From: Zygnema cylindricum
Taxonomy: Eukaryota > Streptophyta > Zygnematophyceae > Zygnematales > Zygnemataceae
Length of the DNA stretch: 64,000 nucleotides
Assembly (NCBI GenBank): GCA_037447655.1
Contig: JBBHKE010000766.1
Span: 126,001 to 190,000 of the forward strand
Direction: 5' to 3'
The position numbers were made by a program, and so were the translations under genes. Below, in pieces: positions 23,500 to 35,038 of this stretch (position 1 is the first letter of the stretch; each line of letters begins with the position of its first letter). The notes beneath the pieces were generated by a model, which saw nothing but the letters and a program-made list of their open reading frames with translations, searched no databases and had not been told where the DNA came from.

Positions 23500-25241
23500 G
23501 AGAACCGTGGAGGGGGTTCTTCCGGAGGGAAGAAAAAGGCACTGTGGTTACAAAAGTGACAGGAGAAACCGAGGATGAGTCCTCTGAGGAGGATGGGGAG
23601 TTTCTTCTTAACGAGAGTTTGGAGGAGAAGGAGATCCCTCGGAGACAAAAGTGTGCCCTTGGAGCAATTCGGGGGGCTCCACAGGAAGGATAGATTATCG
23701 ACTCAGGTGCATCCATGCATATGTGTCGCGATAAAGAACTCTTCACTAAACTAAGGAAAATCCCTACTGTAGAGATAGAGTATGGGGATGGGAGAATAGG
23801 TACTACATATCTAGTGGGATCAGTAGATCTGCAAGTCTTAGTGGAGCGTAAGACTTCTATACTTACATTCTCAGATGTACTTTACGTTCCTCAGCTGAAT
23901 AAAAATCTTGTCTCTACGTCTGTGTTAGATGACAAAGAGTTTGATACCTTCACTCGAAAGGGAGTCTTTACAGCTAAGTTTGGGGATGAAGTTTACTTCA
24001 CGGCAGATAAGGGTAGCCAAGGAATGTTTAGGCTTAACCTGAGTAATGAAAAGAATAATGCTTACTATGTTGGTGTCCCTAAGTTGATGATTTGGCATAA
24101 GCCGTTGGGGCATGTGCATTTTGATAGGTTGAGGAAAATGAAAAAGCTTGGGGTAGTAGAAGGCATTCAGTTTGGGGATAATGAAATGATGGATGATTGT
24201 AGTGGTTGTGCTCAAGGTAAGGCTCACAAACTTCCCTTTCCCAAAGCCGCCATATATAGAGGTGAGAAAGTGTTAGATTTGGTCCACACAGATATTTGGG
24301 GACCTGCAAAAGTACCTTTGGTTGGAGGAAAGAGGTTTATGATGACAATAACCGATGACTGGTCTAGGTACTCTAGAGTCTACTTTCTGAAAACAAAGTC
24401 TGAAGCATCAACTTACTTCAAAGAATATAAAGCTGGGAGTGAGAAGTTGCATGAAACCCCCATTAAGAGGATAAGGAGTGATAATGGGGGGGAATATACC
24501 TCTAACCAGTTTGAGGAATATCTAAGAGATGAGGGATTCCAGCACCAGAAAACTGTACCATATAACCCGAATTAAATGGGGTAGCTGAGAGGTTGAATCG
24601 AACCATAGGAGATAGTGAATGCAGTATGTTGGCAGAAAAGAAAATAAGAAAGAGATTTGGGCAGAAGCAATGAACTGTGCCAACTACATTAAAAATAGAG
24701 TCCTTACCTCAGCTCTAAAGGGAGTGACACCTTATGAGAGATGGGTTGGAAGGAAACCAGATATCTCACACCTTAAAGTATTCAGTAGCCAAGTTTACAG
24801 TCTTGACGCGGATAGGAAAAACTGGAAACTAGATGCTATGGGAAAACCTAGATACTTTGTGGAATATGATGAGGATGTTAAGGGATATACAGTCTATGAC
24901 TTAGCAAAGAAAGATATCATTCTGGTCAAACACTTAATTGTCATGCATGAAGGGAAGTCATTTGACCCTTTCAAATATACAAAGAAGATAAGAATCAAAT
25001 TTGAGTCCGAAAGTGAGTAGAACTCGGTCATTCCCAAAAGGGACATGATCGAAACCGTGATTGCAGATTCAGGGGAGATCCAAGATACTGGAGACTCACC
25101 AGAAACATCACATACTCCTATGGACTTCGAGGATATAGAAGAAGCGGGACAAGAATCGGCTTCCACGGATAGGGGAGCCGACGAGACAGTGAGAAGAAAT
25201 CTAAGACTTCGATCCATTCCAGCTTCGGAGTTTGAGAGAGG
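23500..25241 (+). pseudogene. Element A protease and integrase (interrupted)
   Basis: The protease motif IIDSGASMHMC (active Asp in DSG) begins right after a TAG stop at 23692-23694. Integrase follows, with a zinc-binding CSGCAQGK near 24200, the catalytic Asp in HTDIWGP (about 24286) and RSDNGGEYTS (about 24475). A frameshift occurs near 24575, and the C-terminal integrase part reads on at 24619-25020. The sequence breaks at 25241 where element A2 is inserted. Damage makes it inactive. Confidence 0.8.
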
Positions 25242-25922
25242 TGTTGTTTTTGGAAAGCTTTCAGTCTCAACAGACATGGCAACGTAACAGCACAGCAGCG
25301 CAGCAGCAGAGCATATGCTATGCATACAGAGCAGCGCAGCAACGCAGCAGCAGAGTAGCGCAGCAGCAGAGCAACGCAGCAGCAGAGCAGCTGCTATGCA
25401 GACAGAGCAGTGCAGCAGCTAAGTTGCGACACATACAAGACAACGCAGCTGCGGTAACTTTGGATATGATTCGGTACGGACAATGCAGCTGCGATTGATA
25501 CAAATCAAGTCAACAGACCTCAACTTAGTGGGTAGCTCAGTGGTAGCTCAATGGTAGCCTAGTGGTAGCTCAGTGGTAACTCACTGGTAGCTCAGTGGTA
25601 GCTTAGTATTAGCTTGGCAGCTAAGACTTAGGACTCAGAACACATGATGTAAAAGTAGTAAAACTGCAGACAGTTTTTGGGAAACTTTTGAGTATTATAT
25701 CTTGAGTGTTGCCGGGTCAATTGTACTGAAACTTTGGGAGTTGTCAGTGTTTATGCTGCTCTATACTTTAATAGAGCTTTGTGAAGTTTGGATGCGTGCA
25801 TAAGATTTGGTGAGCACTTGTAAACAACTGTTTGGTTGGATTTTTGATAGCTTCTGAGAGTGTATCATGTCTACTTCTACTACTGCTGCTCCTCCACGTG
25901 CACCGGTAGTTGTAGAACAACA
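25242..25922 (+). repeat. Element A2 5' LTR (681 bp) with internal tandem repeats
   Basis: It holds two arrays. One, at about 25288-25420, uses units built from GCAGCGCAGCAGCAGA. The other, at about 25530-25615, repeats GTGGTAGCTCA. The LTR ends CAACA, inverted relative to its TGTTG start. An ATG at 25867 opens the gag frame before the LTR ends. Its partner is the 3' LTR at 31201-31955. Confidence 0.9.
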
Positions 25923-26809
25923 AGTTATAGGCCTGTCATCAAGAATTCCTATCTTTTCCGGGGAAAAGTATATTTACTGGGCGGATATGGTGGAGACACA
26001 TTTTGAGAATGTCAATCTTTTGGATATATTGGATGGTTCGCTGGAAATCTAATCCGTCATGGTCTAAGAAAAATACGCAAGCTTGTTCTATTCTGAAATT
26101 TTGTATATCTGAGGACTTAGCTATGTCTTGGATAAAAATGAAAAAAACAATTGATATCTGGAAATCTCTTAAAAATGATTATGAAAAAGCTAATGTCCAA
26201 AAAGAGCTTCGATTGGCTGGAAAAATTTGGGACAATTAGTACACTGGCGGTACAATGGCTGAATATTCTAACAAATTCTGCATCCTTGTAGATGCACATG
26301 CTTGTGCAGGTGGGGTGTTTCCTCCGTTTCAACAGGCAGCTTTGCTCATGAGGGGTCTCCCTCGTAGTATGAAAGGAGCATCCGACATGCTCAAACAAAA
26401 AGATAAAGCTAACTGGACTTTACTGTTAGCAATCAATATTTTACTAGAGGAGGAAACCACATCTAATATTTTTAATGTTGAGCAGGTAGAGGCTTTTAAT
26501 TCAGACATTGGGAGGAAAGGTCAGTTTAATCAGCAACGTAATCAGTTTTACCATTTCAGACAGTTTAATCAGGGTGGAAATAGACAATCCCCCAATACAT
26601 GTTTTTATTGTAGTGAGAGAGGTCATGGATACAAATTATGTCCTAAACTTAAACAAGCTAACGATACAGGTTTATACAGGCGGGGATGGCAACAAAGTCA
26701 GTTTTACAAAACCTTCACGAGGCCTATACCTTCTTCATCACTCCAAGACGAGACTTTGACATTTTCTGAGAAGGACAACACGGATCTATTCGCTATGGCG
26801 CCAGCAATG
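25867..26809 (+). pseudogene. Element A2 gag, starting inside the LTR
   Basis: The frame opens at 25867 with MSTSTTAAPPRAPVVVEQQ, crosses the LTR/primer-site boundary at 25922 and runs to a stop at 26050. Gag homology resumes in another frame (LPRSMKGASDMLKQKDKA near 26362) and includes a zinc knuckle CFYCSERGHGYKLC around 26599-26640. The same layout in element D indicates that the LTR-embedded start belongs to the family. The copy is broken by a frameshift and by the insertion at 26810. Confidence 0.75.
25923..25935 (+). other. Degenerate primer-binding site of element A2
   Basis: AGTTATAGGCCTG lies directly after the 5' LTR and corresponds to GTTATGGGC at the same position in element D (61111). 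It looks like a degraded form of the half-tRNA site, here also translated as part of gag. Confidence 0.5.
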
Positions 26810-27852
26810 TAAAACTCTGAGACCTCCATAAGTCCTCAGAGTGGACAGCTTCAAGAAGCCTCTAGGATAACCCTGACCCCTTTGTGTTTTAGCAAGAACA
26901 ACTGCCACCTTCACAGACAATAACTTTGACCACCTTTATTTATGTAAAGGCAAGACTCCCTTGAGATGATAGCAAAAAGAATCTGTGAATTTGCTCCCTT
27001 GTGCAGTAAGTTATGGAGGGTCAAAGTTGACCTTTTGTACAGAAGCTCTCTGGGAGAGAGGATCCTATCTCCTAATTTTTCTAAGTCCTATCTCTCTCAC
27101 AGACTCTATCTACTAATGTACAGAGCCAATCATATTCCACTTTCGTACACAAAAGTACAGTTGTCGGTGTACTTTATGTACGAGCATTGTACGACATGGC
27201 CTAAATGTTGACACATGTCATATCCGGATTCGGTGGCGTAATATCCGAAGATACTACGACCCATTTTAATTTCGCCACGTGTCATGCGATGTGGCGATGA
27301 CCACAAACCGCCGAAATCTTCTTCCGCGATCTTAGCGCTAACTCCGGCCGTTCGATTAAATTCACATTTAATCGTAGCCGTAATAAATACATGCGCGGTA
27401 TTCATTTCGCTAAAGAAATAAATGCGCGTTATTGGTTTCTTATCCGTACCATATTCCGTACTTTTACATTACCGGATCTATTTATCCCGTAAACAATTAC
27501 AGTTAAATGAATTATCCTACGTAATAATGTTTAATTAAATAAAACCATATAGATGTAACACTACCTAAAGACTTAGCTGGTTATACACGGCCGCTGCACA
27601 CAATCGGGCAGTACCGGTTCAAATCTTGTGGCCGACACATATCTTTTTAGTAAATAAACCCCTACCTAATATATATTTCCTGTAAACCTCTCGATAGCCT
27701 AGGTAGCCATGGCTCTAGCTTCCTCTCCAATTTCTCAGTGACTGCGACAAGTTTGAGAGTTGGAGAGAGAAGTTGGAGGTAGATTACCTTGGCTTTTTCT
27801 ATATTTCTATTTAGACCTAGAAAACACTTTAAACGGACCATTAATTTCTACA
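26810..27852 (-). mobile_element. Solo LTR of the element A family, inverted, inside A2
   Basis: Read on the minus strand it starts TGTAGAAATTAATGG and follows the element A LTR in order: TTTTCTAGGT, then CTTGT(C/T)G(C/T)AGTCACTGA, CCATGGCT and CTAGAGGCTTC. It ends AGTTTTA. It is 1043 bp, the size expected of an A-type LTR, with no internal domain. The duplicated pentamer CAATG flanks it (26805-26809, 27853-27857), and element D shows the uninterrupted gag/protease junction. It carries GGTTCAAATC, a B-box-like word, at about 27615. Confidence 0.85.
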
Positions 27853-29512
27853 CAATGGAGGGCGCAAAGGACCCTGGATGGATAATGGATAGAGGAGCGT
27901 CAGCCCACATGTGCAAGAACAAAGCCATCTTCAACAATCTGAAAGCAACGCCGGAGAAAAATATTTATTATGCTTGTGGAATGAGTGTCCAGACTCGTGC
28001 TGTGGGTGATGTGTCTTTACTAGTTGATGTAGAAGGAAAAGCAATTGAAAGGACTCTTCACAATGTCTTGTTTGTGCTTGACTGTAACAAAAATATATTT
28101 TCTACGTCGTTGGTAGAGAGTAAAGGCTTTGAGGTTAATTTAAAAAATGGTCGGCAGGTTGTTAGCAAAAATGGCAAGGTTGCGGTTACAGGTACTAGAG
28201 ATAGTAGCAAGATGTACCGTATGGATATGGCTAATACCAAGGAGAATGATGTTCTGTACTCCAGTGATTTGCACTCAGATGAGTTGTGGCATAAATGATT
28301 AGGCCATTTAAACTATGATAGTTTGAGAAAAATGGTCCTTGCTTGCAAAATAGAGGGTGTATCAATCACATATCAGCCGATTAAAACATGTGATGGTTGC
28401 GCTCTAGGAAAAATCCACAGACTGCCATTTCCTAAGGAGTCTGAGAATCGGTCAACTAAACTTTTACAACAAATTCATTCGGATGTTTTTGGTCCTGCGA
28501 AGGTTCCATCTGCAAGGGGGATGAAATATATGGTCACATTTACCGATGATTTCTCCAGGTTTACAAAAGTTTACTTCATGAAAGAAAAGAGCGAAGTGTT
28601 CGGTCACTTCAAACACTATAAACATGGGTTGAAAAGCTTCATAATTTACCTATTTTGCAGCTCAGGTCGGACAATGGTGGTGAATATACATCAAAGGAAT
28701 TTGAAACCTTTTTACTCGTGGAGGGAATAAGTCATCTATTGACTAATCCATATTCACCGAAACAAAATGAGGTGTCAGAGAGATTAAATAGAACTCTCAC
28801 GGAGAGCTCTAGGTTGATGCTTGCGGATAAAAATGTGGATCCAAAATTCTGGGCTGAGGCTCTCAATTGTGTAGTTTACATTAAAAATAGGATAAGATCC
28901 AGATTGGTAGACACTACTCCTTACAAGATCAGGACACGTAGCAAACCAGATGTTAGCCATTTTAAGGTCTTTGGTAATCAATGTTTTATCTTGGATACCT
29001 CTACAAATAGATGGAAAATGGAACCAAAGGGATTACCGGGTATTCTGCTAGGGTATGATGATCACTCAAAAGGTTACAAAGTCTTTGTGTTTGAGAGGCA
29101 GAAAATAGTTGTAGCACGGAACATTATTGCAAAAGATGAGCTTGACTCCATAAGTTTTTTTCAAATGACAGAGCAACAAAAGCAGCAAAAAGTACAGGAG
29201 TGTCATTTTAGATTGCATGCAAGAAATTGTCCCGCAGATGCAAAATTCTCTAGTAGTGAATTTGGAGTCCGCCTCTCTGCAGGTTCCTCAACAATTTCAG
29301 TTCCAACCGGAACAACAGCGATCAATACACACAGATCGCAACCAGCACAATCAGCGCAATGCGCGGCATCCAACGATCTCAGCCTCAGAATTTCCGAGGG
29401 GAGAAGATCCAGCAGCCGCCTACAAGCAAGCTCTCACTTTGCCTACTCGGCAACCTCAGGGGAGCCCTTGACCATCCAAGAGGCCTTCTCATTACCGGAG
29501 CGGAATCACTAG
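27853..29512 (+). pseudogene. Element A2 protease and integrase
   Basis: The protease-like motif MDRGASAHMC at about 27885 has Asp-Arg-Gly in place of Asp-Ser-Gly, so the active site is altered. Integrase shows CDGCALGKIHRLPFP (about 28392), HSDVFGPAKV (about 28478) and RSDNGGEYTS (about 28664). Stop codons (TGA near 28298) and a frameshift near 28640 interrupt it. The segment 29150-29480 is a Gln/Ser-rich linker leading to reverse transcriptase. Confidence 0.8.
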
Positions 29513-31040
29513 ATCGAGGCAGCAAACGACGAAATGAAGTCTATCATGGAGGCTCAAACATTGGAGCTTGTGGACCTTCCTCCGGACCGAAAAGCGATCG
29601 GCAGCAAATGGTTATTCAAGGTGAAGTTAAATCCCGATAACACCATTGAACTCTATAAGGCCAGACTTGTGGCAAAGGGCTAGAATCAAAAGGAAGGAAC
29701 CGATTTTGAAGAAACATTTTCTCCGGTTGTAAGATTTCCGACAGTTAGGATTTTGTTGTCCCTAGCTGCTATAGAAGATATAGAAATTCATCAGATGAAT
29801 GTAAAGACGGCCTTTTTTCATGGATAACCAAAAGAAACCATTTACATGCAGCAGCCTGAAATGTATGTAGAACCAGGAAAAGAGCACTTGGTATGCTAAC
29901 TGCTAAAATTTTTGTACGGCCTAAAACAGGCCCCTAGGCAATGGAATCTGAAGCTTGATGAATTCTTAACTAGTCTAGGATTTCAAAGGATAAGTTTTGA
30001 TCACTCTGTCTACGTTCTAAAGGGTGAAAATGTGATAGTGTATATAGCGGTGTATGCAGATGATTTACTATTAATTAGCAAATTAATGACTGAAATTAAC
30101 AAAATCAAAACTGCTCTAAACTCACAGTTCGAGATGAAAGACCTCCGTGAGGCAAAGTATATTTTGGGTATCTAGGTAGAGAGGGAGAGAAAAAAGAAAG
30201 TAATAAAATTGACTCAAAAAGAGGCTATTGGAAACATGTAAGATGAGTATGGAATGCGGGGGGCAAAAGGATGTCTAACTCCAATGGAGTTTCGGTAGAA
30301 GTTAGAGGAGAAGAGACAGAACCGGGTGTCATTGTTAGCGTGTATTTAGAGCCAGGGGAGAATGATCCTCTGTCACTGATACCTTATAGACAGATAGTGG
30401 GAAGCTTAATATATTTCATGAACTGTACCCGTCTTGACATTACTGCAGCAGTTGGGGTACTGAGAAGAAGAGAATCCGAGAAAATCTGATTTTGATGCAG
30501 CAAGGAGAGTCTTAAGATATTTGGCAGGAACCAAAGACCCCAAACTCACACTAGGCGGAGGAGAAGTAAAGCTGCAAACATGGAGTGATGCAAGCTATGG
30601 CGACATGCCAAGCCGAAAGTCCACCACGAGATTTGTTCTATAAATTGGGAACGCGACTTGCTGCTGGAGCAGTAAACTTCAAAAGGTTACAGCAGAGTCG
30701 ACAATGGAGTCAGAATATATGGTAGCAAGCTCGGCCCTCAAAGTACTCTTATGAGTAAAATCCATGTTACAAGAACTAGGATACATGGAGATTGGTACAC
30801 AGGTGATCTGGTGTGATAACCATGCTGCCATTGCCATTGCGTCTAACGCAAGTCATCACTCAAAAGCAAGCGCATGGATGTAAGATTACACTTTGTAAGA
30901 GAAAAAGTGTTCTCTAGGGTGATTAAATTAAGTTATTTGCCAGATGCAAAAATGATTGCTGATATGCTCACTAAAGCTCTTCCCGCTCCTAAACTGAAGT
31001 ATTATAAAGACGCAGTGGGACTAAGGGAACAGTTGAGTTG
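29513..31040 (+). pseudogene. Element A2 reverse transcriptase and RNase H
   Basis: Copia reverse-transcriptase motifs occur in order: KLNPDNTIELYKARLVAKG, then FSPVVRFPTVR, FLYGLKQAPRQW and the catalytic YADDLLLIS at about 30054. RNase H follows with TWSDASYGD and a STMESEYMVAS motif. At least six in-frame stops are present. An 11-base purine tract (TTTAGGGGAG) precedes the 3' LTR. Confidence 0.8.
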
Positions 31041-31200
31041 ATATACTGTTATATTGCTATGCTGCGATACTGCGCTAAGTCCAACATTGAGATGTAGTGG
31101 GATTGGGTGACTTGCTAATTGCTATACAACTATGCTGCGATGCTGCGCTAGTTTGTCATCGCAGCTGCGCAGGTATACTGAGTCTAAAGCTTTAGGGGAG

Positions 31201-31955
31201 TGTTGTTTTTGGAAAGCTATCAGTCTCAGCAGACAGAGCAGTGTAGCAGCGCAGCAACAGAGTAGAGCAGCAGCAGAGCAGCTCCTATGCATACAGAGGA
31301 GCGCAGCAGCAGAGCAGCGCATCAGCAGAGCATCGCAGCAGCAGAGCAGCGCAGCAGCAAAGCAGCTGCTATGCAGACAGAGCAGCGCAGCAGCTAAGCT
31401 GCGACACATACAGGATAGCGTAGCTGCGGCCACTTTGGATATGATTCGGTACAGACAACGCAGCTGCGATTGATACGAATAAGTCAACAGACCTCAACTT
31501 AGTGGGTAGCTTAGTGGTAGGTCAATGGTAGGTTAGTGTAGCTCAGTGGTAGCTCAGTGGTAGCTTAGTGGTAGCTTAGTATTAGCTTCGCAGCTTCACG
31601 TACCTCTCAAGAATACTAGTATTGCCGGTAGAACACTAGTATAAGACTTAGGACTCAAAACACATGATGTATCCAGACTTTTAAGTAGTAAAACTGCAGA
31701 CAGTTTTTGGGAAACTTTTGAGTATTATATCTTGAGTGTTGTAGGGTGAATTGTACTGAAACTTTGGGAGTTGTCAGTGTTTATGATGCTCTATTTTTTG
31801 ATAGATCTTTGTGAAGTTTGGATGCGTGTATAAGATTTGGTGAGCATTTGTAAACAGCTGTTTGGTAGGATTTTTGATAGCTTCTGAGAGTGTGTCATCT
31901 CTACTTCTACTACTACTGCTGCTCCTCCACCTGCATCGGTGGTTATCGAACAACA
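31201..31955 (+). repeat. Element A2 3' LTR (755 bp)
   Basis: It follows a polypurine tract (AGGGGAG at 31194-31200). It repeats the GCAGCAGCAGA and GTGGTAGCTCA arrays of the 5' LTR with different unit numbers, and has an extra block at about 31596-31640 (ACGTACCTCTCAAGAATACTAG). It ends GAACAACA followed by the target duplication AGAGG. Confidence 0.9.
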
Positions 31956-31960
31956 AGAGG

Positions 31961-33625
31961 AAGGAGGAGCAGCAAAAGGATACAGGAAAAACAAGCTGCT
32001 CATAAGGTAACTAAGCTATCTCACCTAGATGAGCCCCAGTCTTACTCGTTGGCATAAAATAGTCCAAAGAAAAAAAGATGGATTAGAGCAATAAATGATG
32101 AGATGGCTTCTATCATTGAAGCAAATACTTGGGAACTAGTAGATTGTCCTCCAAACAGAAAACCTATTGGGTGTAAATGGGTATTTAAACTAAAACTGAA
32201 CCCAAATAATACAATTGAGATATATAAGGCTCGATTGGTAGCGAAGGGGTTTACCCAAAAGGAGGGGATTGACTATGAGGAGACCTTTGCCCCAGTTGTT
32301 TGGTTCCCATCAGTAAGGATTGTCCTGAGTCTTGCAGCAGCGGAAGACATGGAAATATACCAGATGGACATTAAGACTGCTTTTCTTAATGGTGAGTTAG
32401 AGGAAGAAATTTTCATGAGACAACCCGAGGGGTTTGTGGAAGAAAGAGAAGAGAGCAAAGTCTGCAGGCTCATAAAGTCCTTATATAGACTAAAGTAGGC
32501 TCCCTGACAGTAGAATAAGAAAACAAGATGAGTTTCTCACCGATCTAGGATATATCCGGATCAGCTCTAACAATTCTATCTATATGTTTGAAGATGAGAA
32601 TGGTGTCATTTTTATTGCAATTTATGTGGATGATCAACTTGTGTTGAGTAAGTCTTTGGAGAAGATCAATAGGCTAAAAAAAGATCTTAGGGGCAGATTT
32701 GATATAAAGGATTTAGGGGAGGCAAAATATATTCAGGGGATCCAAATGGAGAGAGATAGGTGGAAGAAGATTATCAAGCTTACTCAGAAAGAAGCAATAG
32801 GTAATATGCTTGAGAAATTCCAGATGGAAAATGCTAACAATTGTACCACTCCCATGGACTTGACAAAAGTAAGTGATGGGAGTGTAAAAGGAGGGAGTGA
32901 TGATCTTAGATGATCAGATGAGTCTAAGGGAGAGAGAGTTTATAAAGTATATCCCTTATAGACAGGTCGAAGGAAACTTAATCTATTTTATGAACTGTAC
33001 CAGGCCGGACATAGCGGCAGCAGTTGGAGTACTCAGTAGGAGTCTTAATGATCCTAGGAAAAGAGACTAGAAGGCAGCCAAGAGAGTCATGAGATATCTG
33101 GTTGGAACCATAGATTTATGGTTGCATTTCGGAGGGGCGCACACTGATATCACCACTTGGGGTGATGCCAGTTATGGGGATGCCCCTATGAGAAGATGCA
33201 CCTCTGGGTATGTGTTGTATGTACGGGAAGGTGCTTGCTGTTGGAGCAGTAAGCAACAAAAGGTGGTTGCTCAGTCTACTATGGAGGCTGAGTATATGGC
33301 GTCTTGTTCTGCTGTAAAAGAACTAATGTGGGTGAAGTCATTGTTGCGAGAACTGGGATATATGAAGGAGGGAGTGCATGAAATCTTTTGCGATAATCAA
33401 GCTGTAATCGCAATTTCAGCTAATCCAAAACACCATTTCAAAGCAAAACATATGGACATAAGATTAAGCTTGGTAAGAGAAAAAGTTGAAATTAAAATTT
33501 TAAATCTTGTGTATAGACCTGATGAAGAAATGGTGGCTGACATGATGACCAAACCCGTGCCCTCTCCTAATTTAAAATATTGTCGAGAAAAATGCGGGTT
33601 GAAAGAAAAACTAAAATTAGATTAG
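31961..33625 (+). pseudogene. Element A reverse transcriptase and RNase H (downstream part)
   Basis: Continues element A after the A2 insertion. Motifs seen: GCKWVFKLKLNPNN, YKARLVAKGFTQKEGIDYEE, IYQMDIKTAFLNGELEEEI, the catalytic YVDDQLVLSK near 32622, and RNase H with DASYGDAP and STMEAEYMASCSAVKEL (about 33276). Stops after SLYRLK (32496-32498) and near 32911 break it. The RNase H frame 33089-33625 is intact to its natural stop. Confidence 0.85.
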
Positions 33626-33638
33626 AAAATAAGGGGAG

Positions 33639-34671
33639 TGTTGAAATTATTAGATTTTTAGAGTATTTTCTAGGTTTAAATGTTAGTATAAAAGAAGAAG
33701 AAAAGGACGGACAGCCTGCCTCCACCTCCTCTCTCTAGCCCCCATACTTGTTGTAGTCACTGAAGGATAGAGAGGTTGGTTGATCCATGGCTGCCTTAGT
33801 TCAACAGGCAATTATTTTTAGTAGGTTACTAAAAATATACCTGACAGACCCGGGATTTGATCCCGTTACCTACGGTTTGTCAAGTTGGCCGATAGCGGTA
33901 AGCTTTATCCTATTAGACTAGGACCAATGCTAAATGCTATAGTATGTGACATATATATAAATTTAGGGAGGAACAAATCCATTTGACTAAAATTGTATAC
34001 AGTGTGCATAGATACAGTTTTATGAAAGTACGAAATACGACACTATTTCAAAACGGATACCATGCATTTTGTTTCGACAGCGAAACAAATGTCGCGCAAG
34101 TATTTTTAACGGCTAAGATTGCGCCTCGCTGCAAATCCAACGGCGCACATCATCACCGAAATCCCGGAGTGGTCACTTTGGCGTTTTGTGACGTGGCATG
34201 ATTTGGAGCCACGTGGAGAGATGACATTCGGTCATGGGAATTTCGAGGAATGTACGGACAAGTGAAATGCAAACCGCGTCCGCTTAATAGGCTTGTCGTA
34301 CATAGGTCATGCAAAAGGTACACCGGCAGTAGTAGTTTTTGGTACGGTGCAGTAATGTGATTGGTCCGTACGTCAGTAGATAGAAGTTATTAGAGGGAAT
34401 CAGGACTTAGAAAATTTTGGTAGGTAGTCACCTCTCCTTTTGAGAGTTTGTACAAATTGGCATTTTTACTGCCTCATAACTTATCGTCTGGTTGGGCATT
34501 TTCAGAAATTCTTTTTCCTACGGACTCAGGGGAGTCCGAGGTGCACACGGGTGCAATCAGATTTTTTGCTTGTCGGCTTGGGTAGCAGTGGTTGCCATTG
34601 AAATTGTGTTAGCTAAATACTATCTAGAGGCTTCCTGTATTCTGTGGTCCTATGGAGGACACATAATTACA
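33639..34671 (+). repeat. Element A 3' LTR (1033 bp)
   Basis: Preceded by the polypurine tract AAATAAGGGGAG. It starts TGTTGAAATT, ends ACATAATTACA and is followed by the target duplication ACACG. It has only one copy of the 67-bp block that is doubled in the 5' LTR. Confidence 0.93.
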
Positions 34672-34730
34672 ACACGCGGACGTTCAATATTGAAGACGCT
34701 ACAGTATTGTAATATGACATATAGTCCTAT

Positions 34731-35038
34731 GGTAAGTTGTTTTATGGGCTTTTCATGTTATCTTCTTAGATCGCTACTTTGATCAGCGACCATCCGATCG
34801 TCCAAATCTGACGGTTTAAATAAAAAGTCGCTCAAAACTCACAGAAATGTTTTTTGTCCGATTTTTTAAAAAACTTAGTCATGACGTTTAATTCTCTATC
34901 GATCGATGTGCAACTCAACCCTGTTCCTATTTTATTTCATTTTGAGGCCAATACAATATGGGTCTTAAAGGCATATTGTATGTTTTGCGTACAATAGACA
35001 TATTGTATGGGCGTACGGTCACCTACTTTTGAACTATG
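34731..35038. mobile_element. Truncated MITE of the CATAGTTCAAAAGTAGG family
   Basis: The right end CCTACTTTTGAACTATG (35022-35038) is the terminal repeat of the complete element at 52186-52461, in inverted orientation. Shared interior words include GATCAGCGACCATCCGATCGTC and CAATACAATATG. The left terminus is missing. Confidence 0.6.

Larger units (their letters stand above)
25242..31955 (+). mobile_element. Copia element A2, nested in element A
   Basis: LTRs start TGTTGTTTTTGG and end GAACAACA. The 5-bp duplications AGAGG lie at 25237-25241 and 31956-31960. It split element A between integrase and reverse transcriptase. The protein sequence is clearly a different copia family from A and matches element D at 60791-64000. 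Many stop codons are present in all pol domains. A solo LTR has inserted into its gag/protease junction. Confidence 0.93.
21478..34671 (+). mobile_element. Copia element A, full length with nested insertions
   Basis: A complete Ty1/copia retrotransposon bounded by LTRs starting TGTTGAAATT and ending in CA. Perfect 5-bp target duplications ACACG lie at 21473-21477 and 34672-34676. Gene order gag, protease, integrase, reverse transcriptase, RNase H is the copia order. Its pol region is split at 25241/31961 by element A2. Without A2 it would be about 6.5 kb. Several stops and frameshifts show that it is no longer functional. Confidence 0.95.

Noticed and set aside
25288-25425. Regular repeats that might suggest a CRISPR-like array
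   Set aside because: Units are short, contiguous and lie inside an LTR of a plant retrotransposon; there are no spacers.
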